This document shows, piece after piece, positions 44,274 to 54,562 of a DNA stretch of 64,000 nucleotides (positions are counted from its first letter, which is position 1; each line of letters opens with the position of its first letter). Under the pieces are notes generated by a model. The model had not been told where the DNA came from and did no database searches. It saw only the letters and a program-made list of their open reading frames with translations. This DNA is from Anabaena minutissima FACHB-250 (GTDB lineage: Bacteria; Cyanobacteriota; Cyanobacteriia; Cyanobacteriales; Nostocaceae): contig NZ_JACJRG010000031.1 of the NCBI RefSeq assembly GCF_014697125.1, positions 1-64,000 of the forward strand, in the 5' to 3' direction. Position numbers and translations under genes: made by a program.

Positions 44274-45827
44274 ATGTCCCATCAAGATAGTTCTCATTCC
44301 TCATTACCTGTGGAAATAGAAGATTCTCAAGCTACTGAAACTCAAGAAAGTTCTTTGGTAGAGCCAGAGAAACAATCTACACCCAGCCATAAGCAGCGTT
44401 GGCCGATGATTGTTGGCATCATTTTATTAATTGTCAGTGGTGGTTTTGGCTGGCGGTGGTGGCAAAGTAGCCTGGCGAGTAATAGCCCTCCAGGTATGGC
44501 GGCGGGTCAGCCGAGGGGAATTCCTGTAAAATTAGCGACAGTAGAAACAGGAAATTTACAAGAAAGCTCTGTATTTGTTGGGACTTTAGATGCACCACGC
44601 TCAGTCGTCCTCAAACCAGAGATTGATGGACGAGTCAGCCAAATTTTAGTTAAAGAAGGCGATCGCATCCAAGAAGGGCAAGTAGTAATTCGTCTGCAAA
44701 GTGATGATGTTCAAGCCCAGTTATTGCAAGCCAAAGCCTCCCTAGAACAAGCCCGCGCCCGCCTAGCAGAACTCAAAGCAGGTACTCGCTCTGAACAAAT
44801 TGCCCAAGCTAGAGCGCAAGTAGCCCAAGCTAGAGCCAGGTTAACAGATGCCCAAGGTGGAGCGCGTCCAGAGGAAATTGCTCAAGCGGAAGCACAAATT
44901 GAATCCGCAAAATCTGACTTAGAGTTAGCGCAGTCACGAGCAAAGCGATACGAACAACTTCAGACAGAGGGTGCAATTTCCCAAGATGTCTTAGAAGGAT
45001 ATTTGGGAGAAAAACGTAGTGCTGAAGCGAGGTTAAGAGAAGCCCAGCGACGATTAGAGCAACTCCGTAAAAGTAGAGGCTCTGATATTACCGAACTCAC
45101 GGCTGCCCTAGAACAGCAAAGGCAAAACCTCAGACAATTAGAAAACGGCGCACGTCCAGAAGAAATAGCCCAAGCGCGATCGCAAGTTACCCAAGCCGCC
45201 GCCCAAGTCAAATCTGCCGAAGCCCAAGTGCGTTATACCAATGTCCTAGCACCTTTTACGGGAATTGTGGGTGACATTCCCGTCCGCGTTGGTAGCTTTG
45301 TCAGCAAAGGTGATGAACTCACCACACTGACTAGAAACAGTGCTTTAGAACTGAACATATCCATTCCCCTCAACCAAGCCGCGCAATTGCAGACGGGATT
45401 ACCTGTGCAGATGTTAGATACCCAAGGGGAAACTACCACCACAGGTAGGATTAGTTTCATCGAACCCAACGCCAATTCCAATTCCCAAACAGTCTTAGCC
45501 AAAGCCACCTTTAGCAATGGAACAGGACAACTCATCAATCGCCAGTTAGTTCAAGCCAAAGTGATTTGGGATGAACGTCCAGGAGTGTTAATTCCCGTCA
45601 CAGCCGTATCTCGCTTAGGTGGAGAAACCTTTGTCTTTGTCGCCCAAGCACCCGAAAAACCCCAACCAGATGCGCCGTCTTTAGTTGCTATACAAAAATC
45701 GGTGAAATTGGGAGCGATTGAAGGCAACAATTATCAAGTTCTAGAAGGACTAAAAGCCGGCGACAAAATTGTAGTTTCCGGTATTCTCAACCTCAGCAAC
45801 GGCGCACCCATTGTTCCAGAGTCTTAG
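44274..45827 (+). CDS. RND efflux periplasmic adaptor subunit (HlyD/MFP family)
   Basis: Adaptor of 517 aa. A polar N-terminal region precedes a membrane anchor at about residues 45-62 (WPMIVGIILLIVSGGFGWRW). Then follow the lipoyl half GRVSQILVKEGDRIQEGQVV, a long coiled coil with repeated QARAQVAQARARL and GARPEEIAQA units (about 140-320), the second lipoyl half (APFTGIVGDIPVRVGSFVSK) and the beta-barrel to the end. It links the RND pump encoded 119 bp downstream to an outer-membrane channel. Twin palindromes over its promoter suggest repression by a regulator not encoded next to it. Confidence 0.9.
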   Translation: MSHQDSSHSSLPVEIEDSQATETQESSLVEPEKQSTPSHKQRWPMIVGIILLIVSGGFGWRWWQSSLASNSPPGMAAGQPRGIPVKLATVETGNLQESSVFVGTLDAPRSVVLKPEIDGRVSQILVKEGDRIQEGQVVIRLQSDDVQAQLLQAKASLEQARARLAELKAGTRSEQIAQARAQVAQARARLTDAQGGARPEEIAQAEAQIESAKSDLELAQSRAKRYEQLQTEGAISQDVLEGYLGEKRSAEARLREAQRRLEQLRKSRGSDITELTAALEQQRQNLRQLENGARPEEIAQARSQVTQAAAQVKSAEAQVRYTNVLAPFTGIVGDIPVRVGSFVSKGDELTTLTRNSALELNISIPLNQAAQLQTGLPVQMLDTQGETTTTGRISFIEPNANSNSQTVLAKATFSNGTGQLINRQLVQAKVIWDERPGVLIPVTAVSRLGGETFVFVAQAPEKPQPDAPSLVAIQKSVKLGAIEGNNYQVLEGLKAGDKIVVSGILNLSNGAPIVPES

Positions 45828-45946
45828 GCGCAGTAGTTCGACAGGTTTACCGACTGAGCAGAGAAATTTTGGATTGAGATCCAAAATCCACTCATTGAAT
45901 TGCCCAGTCCCCAATCCCTAATCCCCAATCCCCAGTCTCCACCCCT

Positions 45947-48900
45947 ATGTTTGTTGACTTCTTCATTAAGCGGCCAGTCTTTTCTACAGTCTGCGCGTTA
46001 ATTATTCTGCTGGTGGGAGCAATCAGTATTCCCACACTACCTATTGCGCGTTTCCCAGATATTAGTCCTACCCAAATCAACGTTGCTGCTAACTACACCG
46101 GTGCAAGTGCAGAAGTAGTTGAAAGCGGTGTAACGAACATCTTAGAACGGCAAATTAACGGTGTTGAGGGAGTTAAATATATTACTTCCAGCAGTAGTAA
46201 CGATGGTTCTAGTAGTATCACAGTAACTTTCGATGCCTCGCGGGATAAAGATATTGCTGCCGTCGATGTCCAAAATCGTGTTTCTGCTGCCGAAGCCCAA
46301 CTACCAGATGTTGTGCAACGTACAGGAGTGCGGGTAACTAAGCAATCTAATAACATTTTGTTAGCGATCGGCTTGTACACCGATAATCAGGAATATGACA
46401 ATATATTTCTCAGCAACTACGCAGACCTTTACTTAACAGATGCCTTAAAAAGAGTTAAAGGTGTAGGTGATGTGCGGATTTTTGGGGAACGCCGCTATGC
46501 TATGCGTTTGTGGTTAGATCCCAATCGCCTAGCTAGTCGCGGTCTAACCACCGAAGATGTCACCAATGCCCTGGCGGAACAAAACTTGCAAGTTGGTGCG
46601 GGGAGAATTGGTCAAGAACCTGCACCTAAAGGACAACAATATCAACTGGATGTGCGCGCTGCTAGCCGACTGACGGATACAAAAGAGTTTGAAGAACTTG
46701 TCATCAAAACTGAAAATGATGGCACTTTAGTTAAGCTTCAAGATGTTGGTAGAGCCGAACTAGGGGCAGAAAACTACAATACATTTTTACGATTTCGTGC
46801 TAAAGATGCCGTCGGTTTAGGGATTTATCAAGTTCCTGGGAGTAACGCCTTGGATGTCGCCAAGGGAGTGAAAGAGGAAATGGCTCGATTAGCACCGAGT
46901 TTACCACCAGGCATGAAATATCAGGTAGCTTTTGATACGACAATGTTTGTCGAAGAATCATTGTCAGAAGTGATCAAGACGCTATTAATGGCAGTGGCGT
47001 TAGTGGTGCTGGTGATTTTTGTATTTTTACAAGACTGGCGTACTACCTTAATTCCGGCGTTGACTATTCCTTTGGCATTAGTAGGGACATTCGCTTTTGT
47101 TAGAGTTTTTAACTTTTCGATTAATAGCTTGACCTTGTTTGGTTTGACTTTGGCATCAGGGATGGTTGTAGACGATGCGATTGTGGTAGTTGAGCAGATT
47201 AGCCGTTTTATTCAAGACAAAGGGATGAGTCCCCGCCGCGCTGCTAGTGAGTCAATGGCGGAACTGTTTGGCGCAGTCATTGCCACTTCCTTAGTATTGA
47301 TGGCGGTGTTTGTGCCGGTGGCATTCTTTCCCGGAACTACTGGCGCACTATATCGACAATTTGCGTTAACCATTGCCTTCTCAATTGTCGTTTCTACGTT
47401 TTTGGCTTTGACCTTGACACCATCTTTGTGTGCTTTACTGCTGCGTCCAGGACAAAAAGCATCAGGTTGGCTGGGTCGGATGTTTGATCAGATCAATCGA
47501 TTTTTGGATTGGTTACAGCACAGCTATAGGCGATCGCTCTCCTTACTCATCCGCTTTAAAAGCATTATCATTGGTCTATTCATCGTTTCCTTGGGCTTAA
47601 CAGCTTGGCTGTACACCTCAGTTCCCACAGCCTTTTTACCCGATGAAGACCAAGGTTATTTCATCACCATTATTCAAGGGCCACAAGGGGTTTCTCTGCA
47701 ATATACAAGTGATGTGATGGCACAGGTAGAAAAAGAAATTCTGCCACTATCTGAAGTTGTGGGAACTTTTGCTGTCGGAGGTTTTGGTTTTAGTGGTAGT
47801 ACAGCTAACACTGGTATTATCTTCACTACCTTGAAACCTTGGGCTGAACGTACCAGACCCGACCAATCAGTACAAGCAATTATTGGTAAACTGCAAGGGA
47901 AATTATTATCCATCCCAGAAGCTAGAGTTTTTCCTGTAAATCCCCCAGGAATTCAGGGTTTAGGGAACTTTGGTGGCTTTACCTTTCAACTCCAAGACCG
48001 CCGAGGGAATAGCGGCTTAGAAAATCTAGTGCAGACAATGGGGCAATTGCTAGGACGCGCTAACCAAACACCAGGATTACAAGCGGTGTTTAGTACCTTT
48101 GCTGCTAATACACCACAGCTACTAGTAGAAGTAGACCGCAACAAAGCCAAAGCATTGCAAGTTTCTATCGATGATATTTTCAGCACCTTACAAACTGCTT
48201 TGGGTTCTCGATATGTGAACGATTTCAATCTGCAACAGCGCAATTATCGAGTGTATGTGCAAGCAGACCAACAGTTTCGCGCTAACCCCAAAGATATCGG
48301 ACAATTGTATGTGCGATCGCAAACTAATCAAATGATTCCCCTCAGTAATTTAGTTAAAATTACTTATATCGTGGGCGCACAAACAATTAACCATTACAAT
48401 CTATTTCGCTCAATAGAAATTAATGGTGCAGCAGCACCTGGCTTTAGTTCCGGTGATGCAATTACAAAAATGTCACAAGTAGCCCAAGCAGTTTTACCCG
48501 CCGGCTATGGTTATGAATGGTCTGGTACTTCCTTAGAAGAACAAGAATCAGGTGGTTTAGCACCATTAATATTTGGTTTAGGACTAGTATTCGTATTTTT
48601 GGTACTAGCAGCCCAATACGAGAATTACATAGATCCAATCATCATTCTTTTAGCTGTACCTCTAGCAATTTTTGGCGCACTGATAGCTCAATCAATGCGA
48701 GGTTTTGCTAACGATGTTTACTGTCAAATTGGTTTGGTGATGTTGATTGGTTTGGCTAGTAAGAATGCAATTTTAATTGTGGAGTTTGCTAACCAACTAC
48801 GAGAACAAGGACTTCCCATCACCAAGGCAGTAATCGAAGCATCCCAAGAACGTTTACGCCCAATTCTCATGACTGCCTTTTCAACACTCATCGGTATTTT

Positions 48901-49138
48901 TCCCTTAACTATTGCCACAGGTGCAGGTGCGGGAAGTCGTCAATCTTTAGGAACAGCAGTGTTTGGCGGAATGCTAATCGCTACTTTTTTAAGCTTATTT
49001 GTCGTGCCAATCTTGTATATTGTAATTAAGACAATGACTGAAAGCTTATTGAAAGTAAATCACAAGCCAGCATTAGAAACAGGTGCAACTTCGTTGGATA
49101 GAAAAACTGCGGCTTCAGCGACAAAAACCAATGATTAA
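45947..49138 (+). CDS. RND multidrug efflux transporter (AcrB/HAE1 type)
   Basis: Proton-driven inner-membrane pump of 1063 aa. The N-terminus FFIKRPVFSTVCALIILLVG is diagnostic. Two six-helix blocks flank large periplasmic loops. The fourth helix has the proton-relay aspartates in GMVVDDAIVVVEQ (residues about 405-417), and the second half carries GLASKNAILIVEFANQLREQ. Length and repeat structure are those of hydrophobe/amphiphile exporters. It is co-transcribed with the adaptor; no outer-membrane factor is in the window, so a shared TolC-like channel is presumed. Confidence 0.94.
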   Translation: MFVDFFIKRPVFSTVCALIILLVGAISIPTLPIARFPDISPTQINVAANYTGASAEVVESGVTNILERQINGVEGVKYITSSSSNDGSSSITVTFDASRDKDIAAVDVQNRVSAAEAQLPDVVQRTGVRVTKQSNNILLAIGLYTDNQEYDNIFLSNYADLYLTDALKRVKGVGDVRIFGERRYAMRLWLDPNRLASRGLTTEDVTNALAEQNLQVGAGRIGQEPAPKGQQYQLDVRAASRLTDTKEFEELVIKTENDGTLVKLQDVGRAELGAENYNTFLRFRAKDAVGLGIYQVPGSNALDVAKGVKEEMARLAPSLPPGMKYQVAFDTTMFVEESLSEVIKTLLMAVALVVLVIFVFLQDWRTTLIPALTIPLALVGTFAFVRVFNFSINSLTLFGLTLASGMVVDDAIVVVEQISRFIQDKGMSPRRAASESMAELFGAVIATSLVLMAVFVPVAFFPGTTGALYRQFALTIAFSIVVSTFLALTLTPSLCALLLRPGQKASGWLGRMFDQINRFLDWLQHSYRRSLSLLIRFKSIIIGLFIVSLGLTAWLYTSVPTAFLPDEDQGYFITIIQGPQGVSLQYTSDVMAQVEKEILPLSEVVGTFAVGGFGFSGSTANTGIIFTTLKPWAERTRPDQSVQAIIGKLQGKLLSIPEARVFPVNPPGIQGLGNFGGFTFQLQDRRGNSGLENLVQTMGQLLGRANQTPGLQAVFSTFAANTPQLLVEVDRNKAKALQVSIDDIFSTLQTALGSRYVNDFNLQQRNYRVYVQADQQFRANPKDIGQLYVRSQTNQMIPLSNLVKITYIVGAQTINHYNLFRSIEINGAAAPGFSSGDAITKMSQVAQAVLPAGYGYEWSGTSLEEQESGGLAPLIFGLGLVFVFLVLAAQYENYIDPIIILLAVPLAIFGALIAQSMRGFANDVYCQIGLVMLIGLASKNAILIVEFANQLREQGLPITKAVIEASQERLRPILMTAFSTLIGIFPLTIATGAGAGSRQSLGTAVFGGMLIATFLSLFVVPILYIVIKTMTESLLKVNHKPALETGATSLDRKTAASATKTND

Positions 49139-49307
49139 GGGAAAGGCCATAGGGAGTAGGGAGTAAAAAATAGGGAATGGGAAGGGGGAAGTTTTAAAAT
49201 CTGACTTTTCCACATGACGTGAAAAATCAGCTAATTACACAGATTTTTGCGCTATTTTCTGTCCCCTCTCACCTGTCCCCTATTTAACTATTTATCAGGT
49301 GTTGCTT

Positions 49308-50126
49308 ATGACTTTCTCTTTGCCAAGACAATACTTTTACCAAGAAATTCAGCATTCGGATGAGCATATTGACTTAGCGAAGGCTGCTTTGTACATTGCC
49401 AAAGAAGAATATCCTTATATTGATATAGAAGAATACTTAAACGTCTTGGATACGATGGCAGAAGAAGTTCAAGAACGCTTACCATCTTCACGTTATCCAT
49501 TGCGAATCATTCAAACTATTAATGAATATCTTTACGATGACTTAGGATTTGATGGGAATCAGAGCAACTATTATGACCCATGCAATAGCTTTTTAAATGA
49601 TGTGATTGATCAACGCACAGGTATTCCTATTACAATGGCGTTGGTTTATTTGGAGATTGCCCGCCGTATAGACTTTCCGATGGCAGGTATAGGAATGCCA
49701 GGACATTTTCTCATTCGTCCAGCGATTCCAGACATGGAGATTTTCGTGGATGCTTTCAATCGTGGCGAGGTAATGTTTGCCCAAGATTGTCAAGAGAGGC
49801 TGAATCAAATGTTTCAGCAGAACGTGACTTTACGCCCAGAATTTCTAGCAACAGTGAGTAAACGGCAGTTTCTGGGGCGGATTTTAGCTAATTTGAAATA
49901 TATATATCTCAGACAGCAACAGCTAGAAAAAAGCTTGGCTGTAGTAGAACGGATTTTGCTGCTATTCCCTCATGCTACTTCAGAAGTGCGCGATCGCGGT
50001 TTATTAAACTATCAACTAGGTAATTATTCTGAAGCTAAAGCAGACTTACAAAAGTATCTTACTATAACTTCTGATACTGAAGACGCGGCCTTGATTCGGC
50101 GGTTACTCAGCGATTTGGATAGTTGA
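49308..50126 (+). CDS. SirB1 family protein (transglutaminase-like plus TPR)
   Basis: Protein of 272 aa from the ATG at 49308. The first half holds the SirB1 domain: DLAKAALYIAKEEYP, then NSFLNDVIDQRTGIPITMAL and GIGMPGHFLIR, a degenerate transglutaminase-like fold with a His in GHFL. The second half (about 190-272) is TPR-like (YLRQQQLEKSLAVVERILLL, then YQLGNYSEAKADLQKYL). Function is unknown; the family is widespread in bacteria. A GTG at 49299 is an alternative start. Confidence 0.88.
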   Translation: MTFSLPRQYFYQEIQHSDEHIDLAKAALYIAKEEYPYIDIEEYLNVLDTMAEEVQERLPSSRYPLRIIQTINEYLYDDLGFDGNQSNYYDPCNSFLNDVIDQRTGIPITMALVYLEIARRIDFPMAGIGMPGHFLIRPAIPDMEIFVDAFNRGEVMFAQDCQERLNQMFQQNVTLRPEFLATVSKRQFLGRILANLKYIYLRQQQLEKSLAVVERILLLFPHATSEVRDRGLLNYQLGNYSEAKADLQKYLTITSDTEDAALIRRLLSDLDS

Positions 50127-50772
50127 GAGTACATTTGAATCAGTTTTTAGAAAATTATCAGATATTGAATCAGATTTATAGCGCAATACGGTTCATTTAC
50201 TGTCAAAAACCTTAAAATGTGTAGGTTGGATTGAGGAACGTTGGCGCAGCTTCCCGCAGGGTAAACCAACATTTCCGGGACTTTTTTGGGTTGCGCTTTG
50301 CTTAACCCAACCTTGCATCTTAGAAGAAGTGGCTGCTACACCTTAAGTCGAGACGTTTGAGTCAGTTGCTATTAGCTGGAATTGACTGGGATTGATTTGA
50401 TTTCCGAAACATTTTTATTGGATGCAGCTATGCCGTAGAACGCAGATTTAGTCCGGCTAAATAATTATCAGTAGCATCGCGCAAAACTTTGAATTTAATG
50501 CTACACCTGAAGCAGCCCAGGCAGAACCCAAAAACTCAAATAGCCATTAAAATATGGCAATCCATGAGGCAGTCCCGATGAATTTAGTATACCGCCACGC
50601 CACTTGCTACAGCCGGGGGAACTCCGGCAACGCACTGGCTCAACTTTGTGCTTATTTCCGCCGCGCTGTACTAGTAGTTTTTACTCAGTGCGCTGCTCAA
50701 CGCGACGCTACTGCTAACACGATTCATTACTCTTTCTGCCTGATGCTTAAACACAATCACAGATAAATAAAT
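50127..50772. other. Intergenic region rich in dispersed repeats
   Basis: 50221-50314 is a repeat whose ends form an imperfect inverted repeat (GTAGGTTGGATTGAGGAACG against GCTTAACCCAACC), a common cyanobacterial MITE-like type. 50610-50640 has another GC-rich palindrome (CCGGGGGAACTCCGG). A 70-codon ORF at 50554-50766 runs through repeats and is not credited. Confidence 0.55.
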
Positions 50773-51492
50773 ATGTTTAAGGGAATCTCCACTCAGCAAC
50801 TTTTTTACAGGGGCAAACAGCTGTTTAGTATTAGTTTGTTTGCTGCATATACACTTCCAGCTACCAGTACCGTTGCTGCACAGGTAGCCAAGCTCAATAA
50901 TTGGCGTTTCTATCCAGACGCAGGGAAGTTAGAAATTAACCTTTCAGTTGGCAAAACACCAAATTACTTCTACCTTTCCGAACCGCCGCGCATTGTCGTT
51001 GATATTCCCGATACCAAGTTAGGTAATATCCCCACCCAACAAAATTATGCTGGTGCTGTCCAAAGAATTCGTGTTTCCCAATTAAACGCCAACGTTACCC
51101 GCATAGTTTTAGATTTAGCAACCGGAATTTTTGTAGATCCTAACCAAGTAAAACTACAACCTATTTCCCAACAAAACCCAACTCGCTGGGTTTTACTTCC
51201 TTTTATTGGCGGCTCTAGACAACTGAGCAATACCAACAATTCATCGAGCAATCCTTTACCAACACAATATAACTATTTACAGTTACCCAATACCCTATCT
51301 CCAACAATTACAAGTCCACAGCAACCTTTTGTTACTGTACCTCCCCTCAATTCCAGCAATGCTGTTCAAATACAAAATTCTCCCCCATCTCCCACAAATT
51401 TCCCCACTCCGACTATCTCAACCCAACCCAAGAATCCACCCATTACTACTAATCCAGTAGTGATTGAATTTGGTCAACCTCTACCTAAATAA
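50773..51492 (+). CDS. AMIN domain protein, probably envelope-associated
   Basis: Exported protein of 239 aa. Residues 1-35 look like a signal peptide (basic start, SISLFAAYTLPATSTVAAQ). The AMIN domain occupies about 36-130: LNNWRFYPDAGKLEINLSVG, PPRIVVDIPDTKLG and RIRVSQLNANVTRIVLDLAT. The rest is Pro/Asn/Thr-rich low complexity. AMIN domains bind peptidoglycan and localise division or secretion proteins such as AmiC and secretins. No catalytic domain is fused here, so a wall-binding role is inferred. Confidence 0.85.
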   Translation: MFKGISTQQLFYRGKQLFSISLFAAYTLPATSTVAAQVAKLNNWRFYPDAGKLEINLSVGKTPNYFYLSEPPRIVVDIPDTKLGNIPTQQNYAGAVQRIRVSQLNANVTRIVLDLATGIFVDPNQVKLQPISQQNPTRWVLLPFIGGSRQLSNTNNSSSNPLPTQYNYLQLPNTLSPTITSPQQPFVTVPPLNSSNAVQIQNSPPSPTNFPTPTISTQPKNPPITTNPVVIEFGQPLPK

Positions 51493-51521
51493 CATGGGTA
51501 TTGGGGACTGGGGACTGGGAA

Positions 51522-51559
51522 TTTTAGATTTTAGATTTTAGATTTTAGATTTTAGATTA
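51522..51559. repeat. TTTTAGA tandem repeat (STRR type)
   Basis: About five TTTTAGA units between two convergent genes, followed by GACTAGG and CCTGTCACCTGTTC type repeats. Confidence 0.8.
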
Positions 51560-51664
51560 TCCAATCCAAAATCCACTCATTGAAAAGCCGGGGACTAGGG
51601 ACTAGGGACTAGGGAGAATAACTATTACCTGTCACCTGTTCCCTGTCACCTGTTCCCTTCACTA

Positions 51665-52204
51665 CTAAAATCTTTCAGTTTCCTGTTGTGGTGCAACTGC
51701 TCCTGGTTGAGACAAGAAGAAATTTTGTCCTGCCTCATTCTGATAAATACATCTAATATCAGGTTTTTCACTGTCTAAACTACCAGTAAAACCAAAAGTA
51801 TTCAGGCGATTTTTACATTCTCTCACCTGGGCAGATGTCACGAGCTTGCGTTGTTCTAGAATTGCCCAGTTGTTTTGACGGATTACACATCCAGGACGCA
51901 TACTTGGTTGGGCAACATAGACATTAAATGGGTTGAGAGTAACGAATAATCGAGCGTCCATTACCATTGAACTTGCTCCATACTGTACGCAAATCTCAGG
52001 ATTCGGTGCTTTAGTATCAATAAATTCACGCGAAGCCACATTGGATGGAGTTAACGTAGTTGTGGAACTAAAAGCAATCCCGATTCCAATTCCCAGAATC
52101 AAAACCCCACCCAAAATGGCAATAGTGGTGAAGTTAAACATGGAGGATTGGAAACCAGAAGGTTTAGATGTAGTAGCCGATCTACCAGTTGATTTACGTC
52201 TCAT
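51665..52204 (-). CDS. DUF3172 domain protein
   Basis: Protein of 179 aa found in cyanobacteria and plastid-bearing lineages, function unknown. A basic Ser/Thr-rich N-terminus is followed by one membrane helix at about residues 26-46 (TTIAILGGVLILGIGIGIAF). The soluble part has conserved-looking NPEICVQYGASSMVMDARLF and PSMRPGCVIRQNNWAILE. Four cysteines (in EICVQ, GCVI, RECKN, IRCIY) could form disulfides outside the membrane. Single gene, ATG start. Confidence 0.82.
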   Translation of the reverse strand: MRRKSTGRSATTSKPSGFQSSMFNFTTIAILGGVLILGIGIGIAFSSTTTLTPSNVASREFIDTKAPNPEICVQYGASSMVMDARLFVTLNPFNVYVAQPSMRPGCVIRQNNWAILEQRKLVTSAQVRECKNRLNTFGFTGSLDSEKPDIRCIYQNEAGQNFFLSQPGAVAPQQETERF

Positions 52205-52469
52205 TTGTGCCTATTAACCTTCACGCCTGAAAAAGCCGATAGTATCTCCCTATTTTAGTATGCCGATTTGTAACTATATTTGCCCGCAACTTTCTGGACA
52301 AATATTTGGTGTGAAAAACTGAGTATGGGGCATTGGACGATTCAATGAGTCGCTCTTTCATAAATTCGCTCACCAACAAGACTAGCTGCAAACAAATTTT
52401 TTCCAAGTTGTTCTATCTTCTCAGTCAACAAAACGCTAATCTGACTGGGTAAGCGGATAAAAAGCAACG

Positions 52470-52928
52470 ATGACTCAAACTTCTAACATTCGTAAGTTGT
52501 TGATCGATGGCAAACTAGGTTTACTACCTTATCTAGATCAACGCCTCAGCGACATTGAACAAACTCTAAAGCAGCAAAAAAATCTGCAACTACAGCCTTA
52601 TGATGTCCAGTTAGGTGGCTGTAATACTTTGGCAGCGAACGAACCTAGACCAGCAATTACCCAGTCAGTTTCTCTAAAATTTATCCTTACTGGCAATACT
52701 CAGGATAAATTAGAACTATTACTTTTAGCTTCCGAATTGCAAAATGATCTAGATGCAGCCATTTTCGAGTGGAGTAACCGCGAGTGGCATCAGTTTGAAA
52801 AGCCGTTGAAGCGTCCAGTAACACAAATTACAGGCGGTTTAGATTACGAAGTTTTAGACAAACCTAATCCTTTGGCTCAGATTACCATTTATCGAGAATT
52901 TGATTTAATCTACCCAGTCGGGTTTTGA
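52470..52928 (+). CDS. Hypothetical protein
   Basis: Protein of 152 aa, ATG start, not recognised as a named family. No membrane segment or signal peptide. An N-terminal helical region (GKLGLLPYLDQRLSDIEQTL) is followed by alternating strands with many charged residues and a C-terminal ITIYREFDLIYPVGF. Codon use resembles its neighbours, and it is bounded downstream by a strong hairpin, so it looks like a real, probably monocistronic gene. Confidence 0.65.
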   Translation: MTQTSNIRKLLIDGKLGLLPYLDQRLSDIEQTLKQQKNLQLQPYDVQLGGCNTLAANEPRPAITQSVSLKFILTGNTQDKLELLLLASELQNDLDAAIFEWSNREWHQFEKPLKRPVTQITGGLDYEVLDKPNPLAQITIYREFDLIYPVGF

Positions 52929-52976
52929 AAAAAATATAGGTTTTGCTCATCAATATTTGAGTGTTACATCAAAAAA

Positions 52977-53023
52977 TTAGGCGATCGCAGTTTGCCTAAT
53001 ACATTGCAAAAGCGATCGCCTAA
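52977..53023. terminator. Bidirectional hairpin built from HIP1 sites
   Basis: Perfect 12-bp inverted repeat TTAGGCGATCGC (52977-52988) / GCGATCGCCTAA (53012-53023), lying between the convergent hypothetical gene and ndhN. It is flanked by A-rich and T-rich sequence, fitting termination in both directions. Confidence 0.65.
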
Positions 53024-53116
53024 ATCTTATCTCAGACAGTCAACAAGTGACATTGAGTGCTGAGTCCTGAGTAGTGAGTTCTGAGTCCCTAGTCCCCAGT
53101 CCCCAGTCCCCAACAA

Positions 53117-53605
53117 CTAAACAGCCTGATAACTAGCAGAGAAAGTGTCCTTGAGAGGTCGCCAACGGAAAGAGCGATCGCCACCTCTTTCTACGACTAC
53201 TTTCACTTTTGGCTCTAAACTAGGCAGAGTTGTCAAAAATTCAACTTCCTGATCAGAAAGGATATGTCCTTCAATAATCCACAACACCAACCCTTTAGAC
53301 TTTGGTGGTAACTGCTCTAGTTGGTAATTAACAATTGGTGGTAAATAGTAGACATTACCCACTGCTGCACCGTTACCAGAACTTTTTTTCCCAAGGTGGG
53401 GAGGTCTGACACCGTGAACTCCTGTAAGATAAGCGGCAACATCACCCAATCCCCTAGCAGTCATGGGTAGAGTCACATAGCCAGCAGCACGCAGACGACG
53501 GCGATACCGACCTTCAAAACCCCCTTCCAAGGGTACATAAACCCCTAAAGAACCAAATTTTTCCAGATTGCGCTTGAAACCGTTGCCAGTGGTAATTAGT
53601 GCCAT
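53117..53605 (-). CDS. ndhN: NAD(P)H-quinone oxidoreductase subunit N
   Basis: Peripheral subunit of 162 aa of the cyanobacterial NDH-1 complex, which drives cyclic electron flow, respiration and CO2 uptake at the thylakoid membrane. The start MALITTGNGFKRNLEKFGSL and the segments GVYVPLEGGFEGRYRRRLRA and GLGDVAAYLTGVHGVRPPHL identify it. It is divergent from the ribosomal operon, separated by about 950 bp. Confidence 0.94.
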   Translation of the reverse strand: MALITTGNGFKRNLEKFGSLGVYVPLEGGFEGRYRRRLRAAGYVTLPMTARGLGDVAAYLTGVHGVRPPHLGKKSSGNGAAVGNVYYLPPIVNYQLEQLPPKSKGLVLWIIEGHILSDQEVEFLTTLPSLEPKVKVVVERGGDRSFRWRPLKDTFSASYQAV

Positions 53606-54562
53606 AAATTTTGCGTATGATTGTCTTATCCCACTTTGATATCTCTATTATTGACCCTGAAGTGATAGATCAAGTTAGATCACAAAGCTTATGCTTTAGA
53701 TTAAGCTAAACTCAATTTTATCAAGAAAGGCAGAGTGTAGAAAGCTGAGGAGACAAAGAAAACGTTTTTACCCAATGCCCAATGATACTAGTCTTGTAAA
53801 AATTAATCTTTAATTTTCTAGACAAAGATTAGTCTATAGTATATAGTATTAGATTGTGACCATTTGTGCAGATTAAGCTACCATACAGTCAATATTTTGA
53901 GCGATCGCTAGCGTGAAAAGTTAACGAAAAGCTTCACCAGGAAAACAACCAGGTTGAAACAGCTCAAAGACTGGTAAACTTAGAAAGCTTTTAGGTCAAG
54001 CTCAGGGTAAAAAGCTCAAAAACAAAGCCCACCCTCATCACGAGGCTACACACACTCCTGTAGTCATAAAGGATAATGAAAACCTAACACTCAAGGTTGG
54101 ATTTGTTCAGTGAATGAAAAGCTGAGTAGTGATGTTAGCTGGATGACATTACATTAGTCTCAGTAGAAAGGATACTGAGCGGCAAAAGCTGCTTAAGTCC
54201 AACTGAGCCATGGCGTCGCGCCAAATCGGGAGACCCGTTAATCGCGCTGCCTCCAGAAAGTGCCTAAGCAACTGCTGGGACGAAAGCGTTGCTGCACAAA
54301 GTGCAAAGCTCTAAAGCATTGCCTTGATACCAGAAGTTATTCCTTCTTTCAAGAAGGCACTTGTGGCTGTGCTGGTGAAAGAGTGAGTGCAACTGAATAA
54401 AATCACCAAACAGTAACAACACAGCTTGTTGTGTCCGGGAGGATCGACAGCAGCAAAAACTGCTTTCGACTCTGAGATTCGTCCATCGTCACCGATACTT
54501 ACATAGTGTGTGTTTAAAAACCCAATTTCAAGGTCAGCAAGTAGAAAGGAGAGCCAGTTACC
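53606..54562. other. ndhN-rplC divergent region with the ribosomal operon leader
   Basis: Should hold the ndhN promoter near 53606-53700 and the ribosomal operon promoter and leader further right. An ATAGTATATAGTATTAGA run lies at about 53834-53855. A 40-nt hairpin element lies at 54212-54251 (inner GGG-AGA-CCC). A 133-codon minus ORF at 54311-54712 overlaps rplC and is not credited. AGAAAGGAGAG before the rplC GTG is a strong ribosome binding site. Confidence 0.55.
54212..54251. repeat. 40-nt hairpin repeat, copy 1
   Basis: GC-rich element with inner GGG-AGA-CCC and ends GGC/GCC, ending ATCGCGCTGCC. It shares GTCGC, GGGAGACCC and ATCGCGCTG with the 40-nt element at 62772-62811 in the same operon. 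Confidence 0.65.

Noticed and set aside
50554..50766. 70-aa ORF
   Set aside because: It runs through dispersed palindromic repeats and has no protein-like features.
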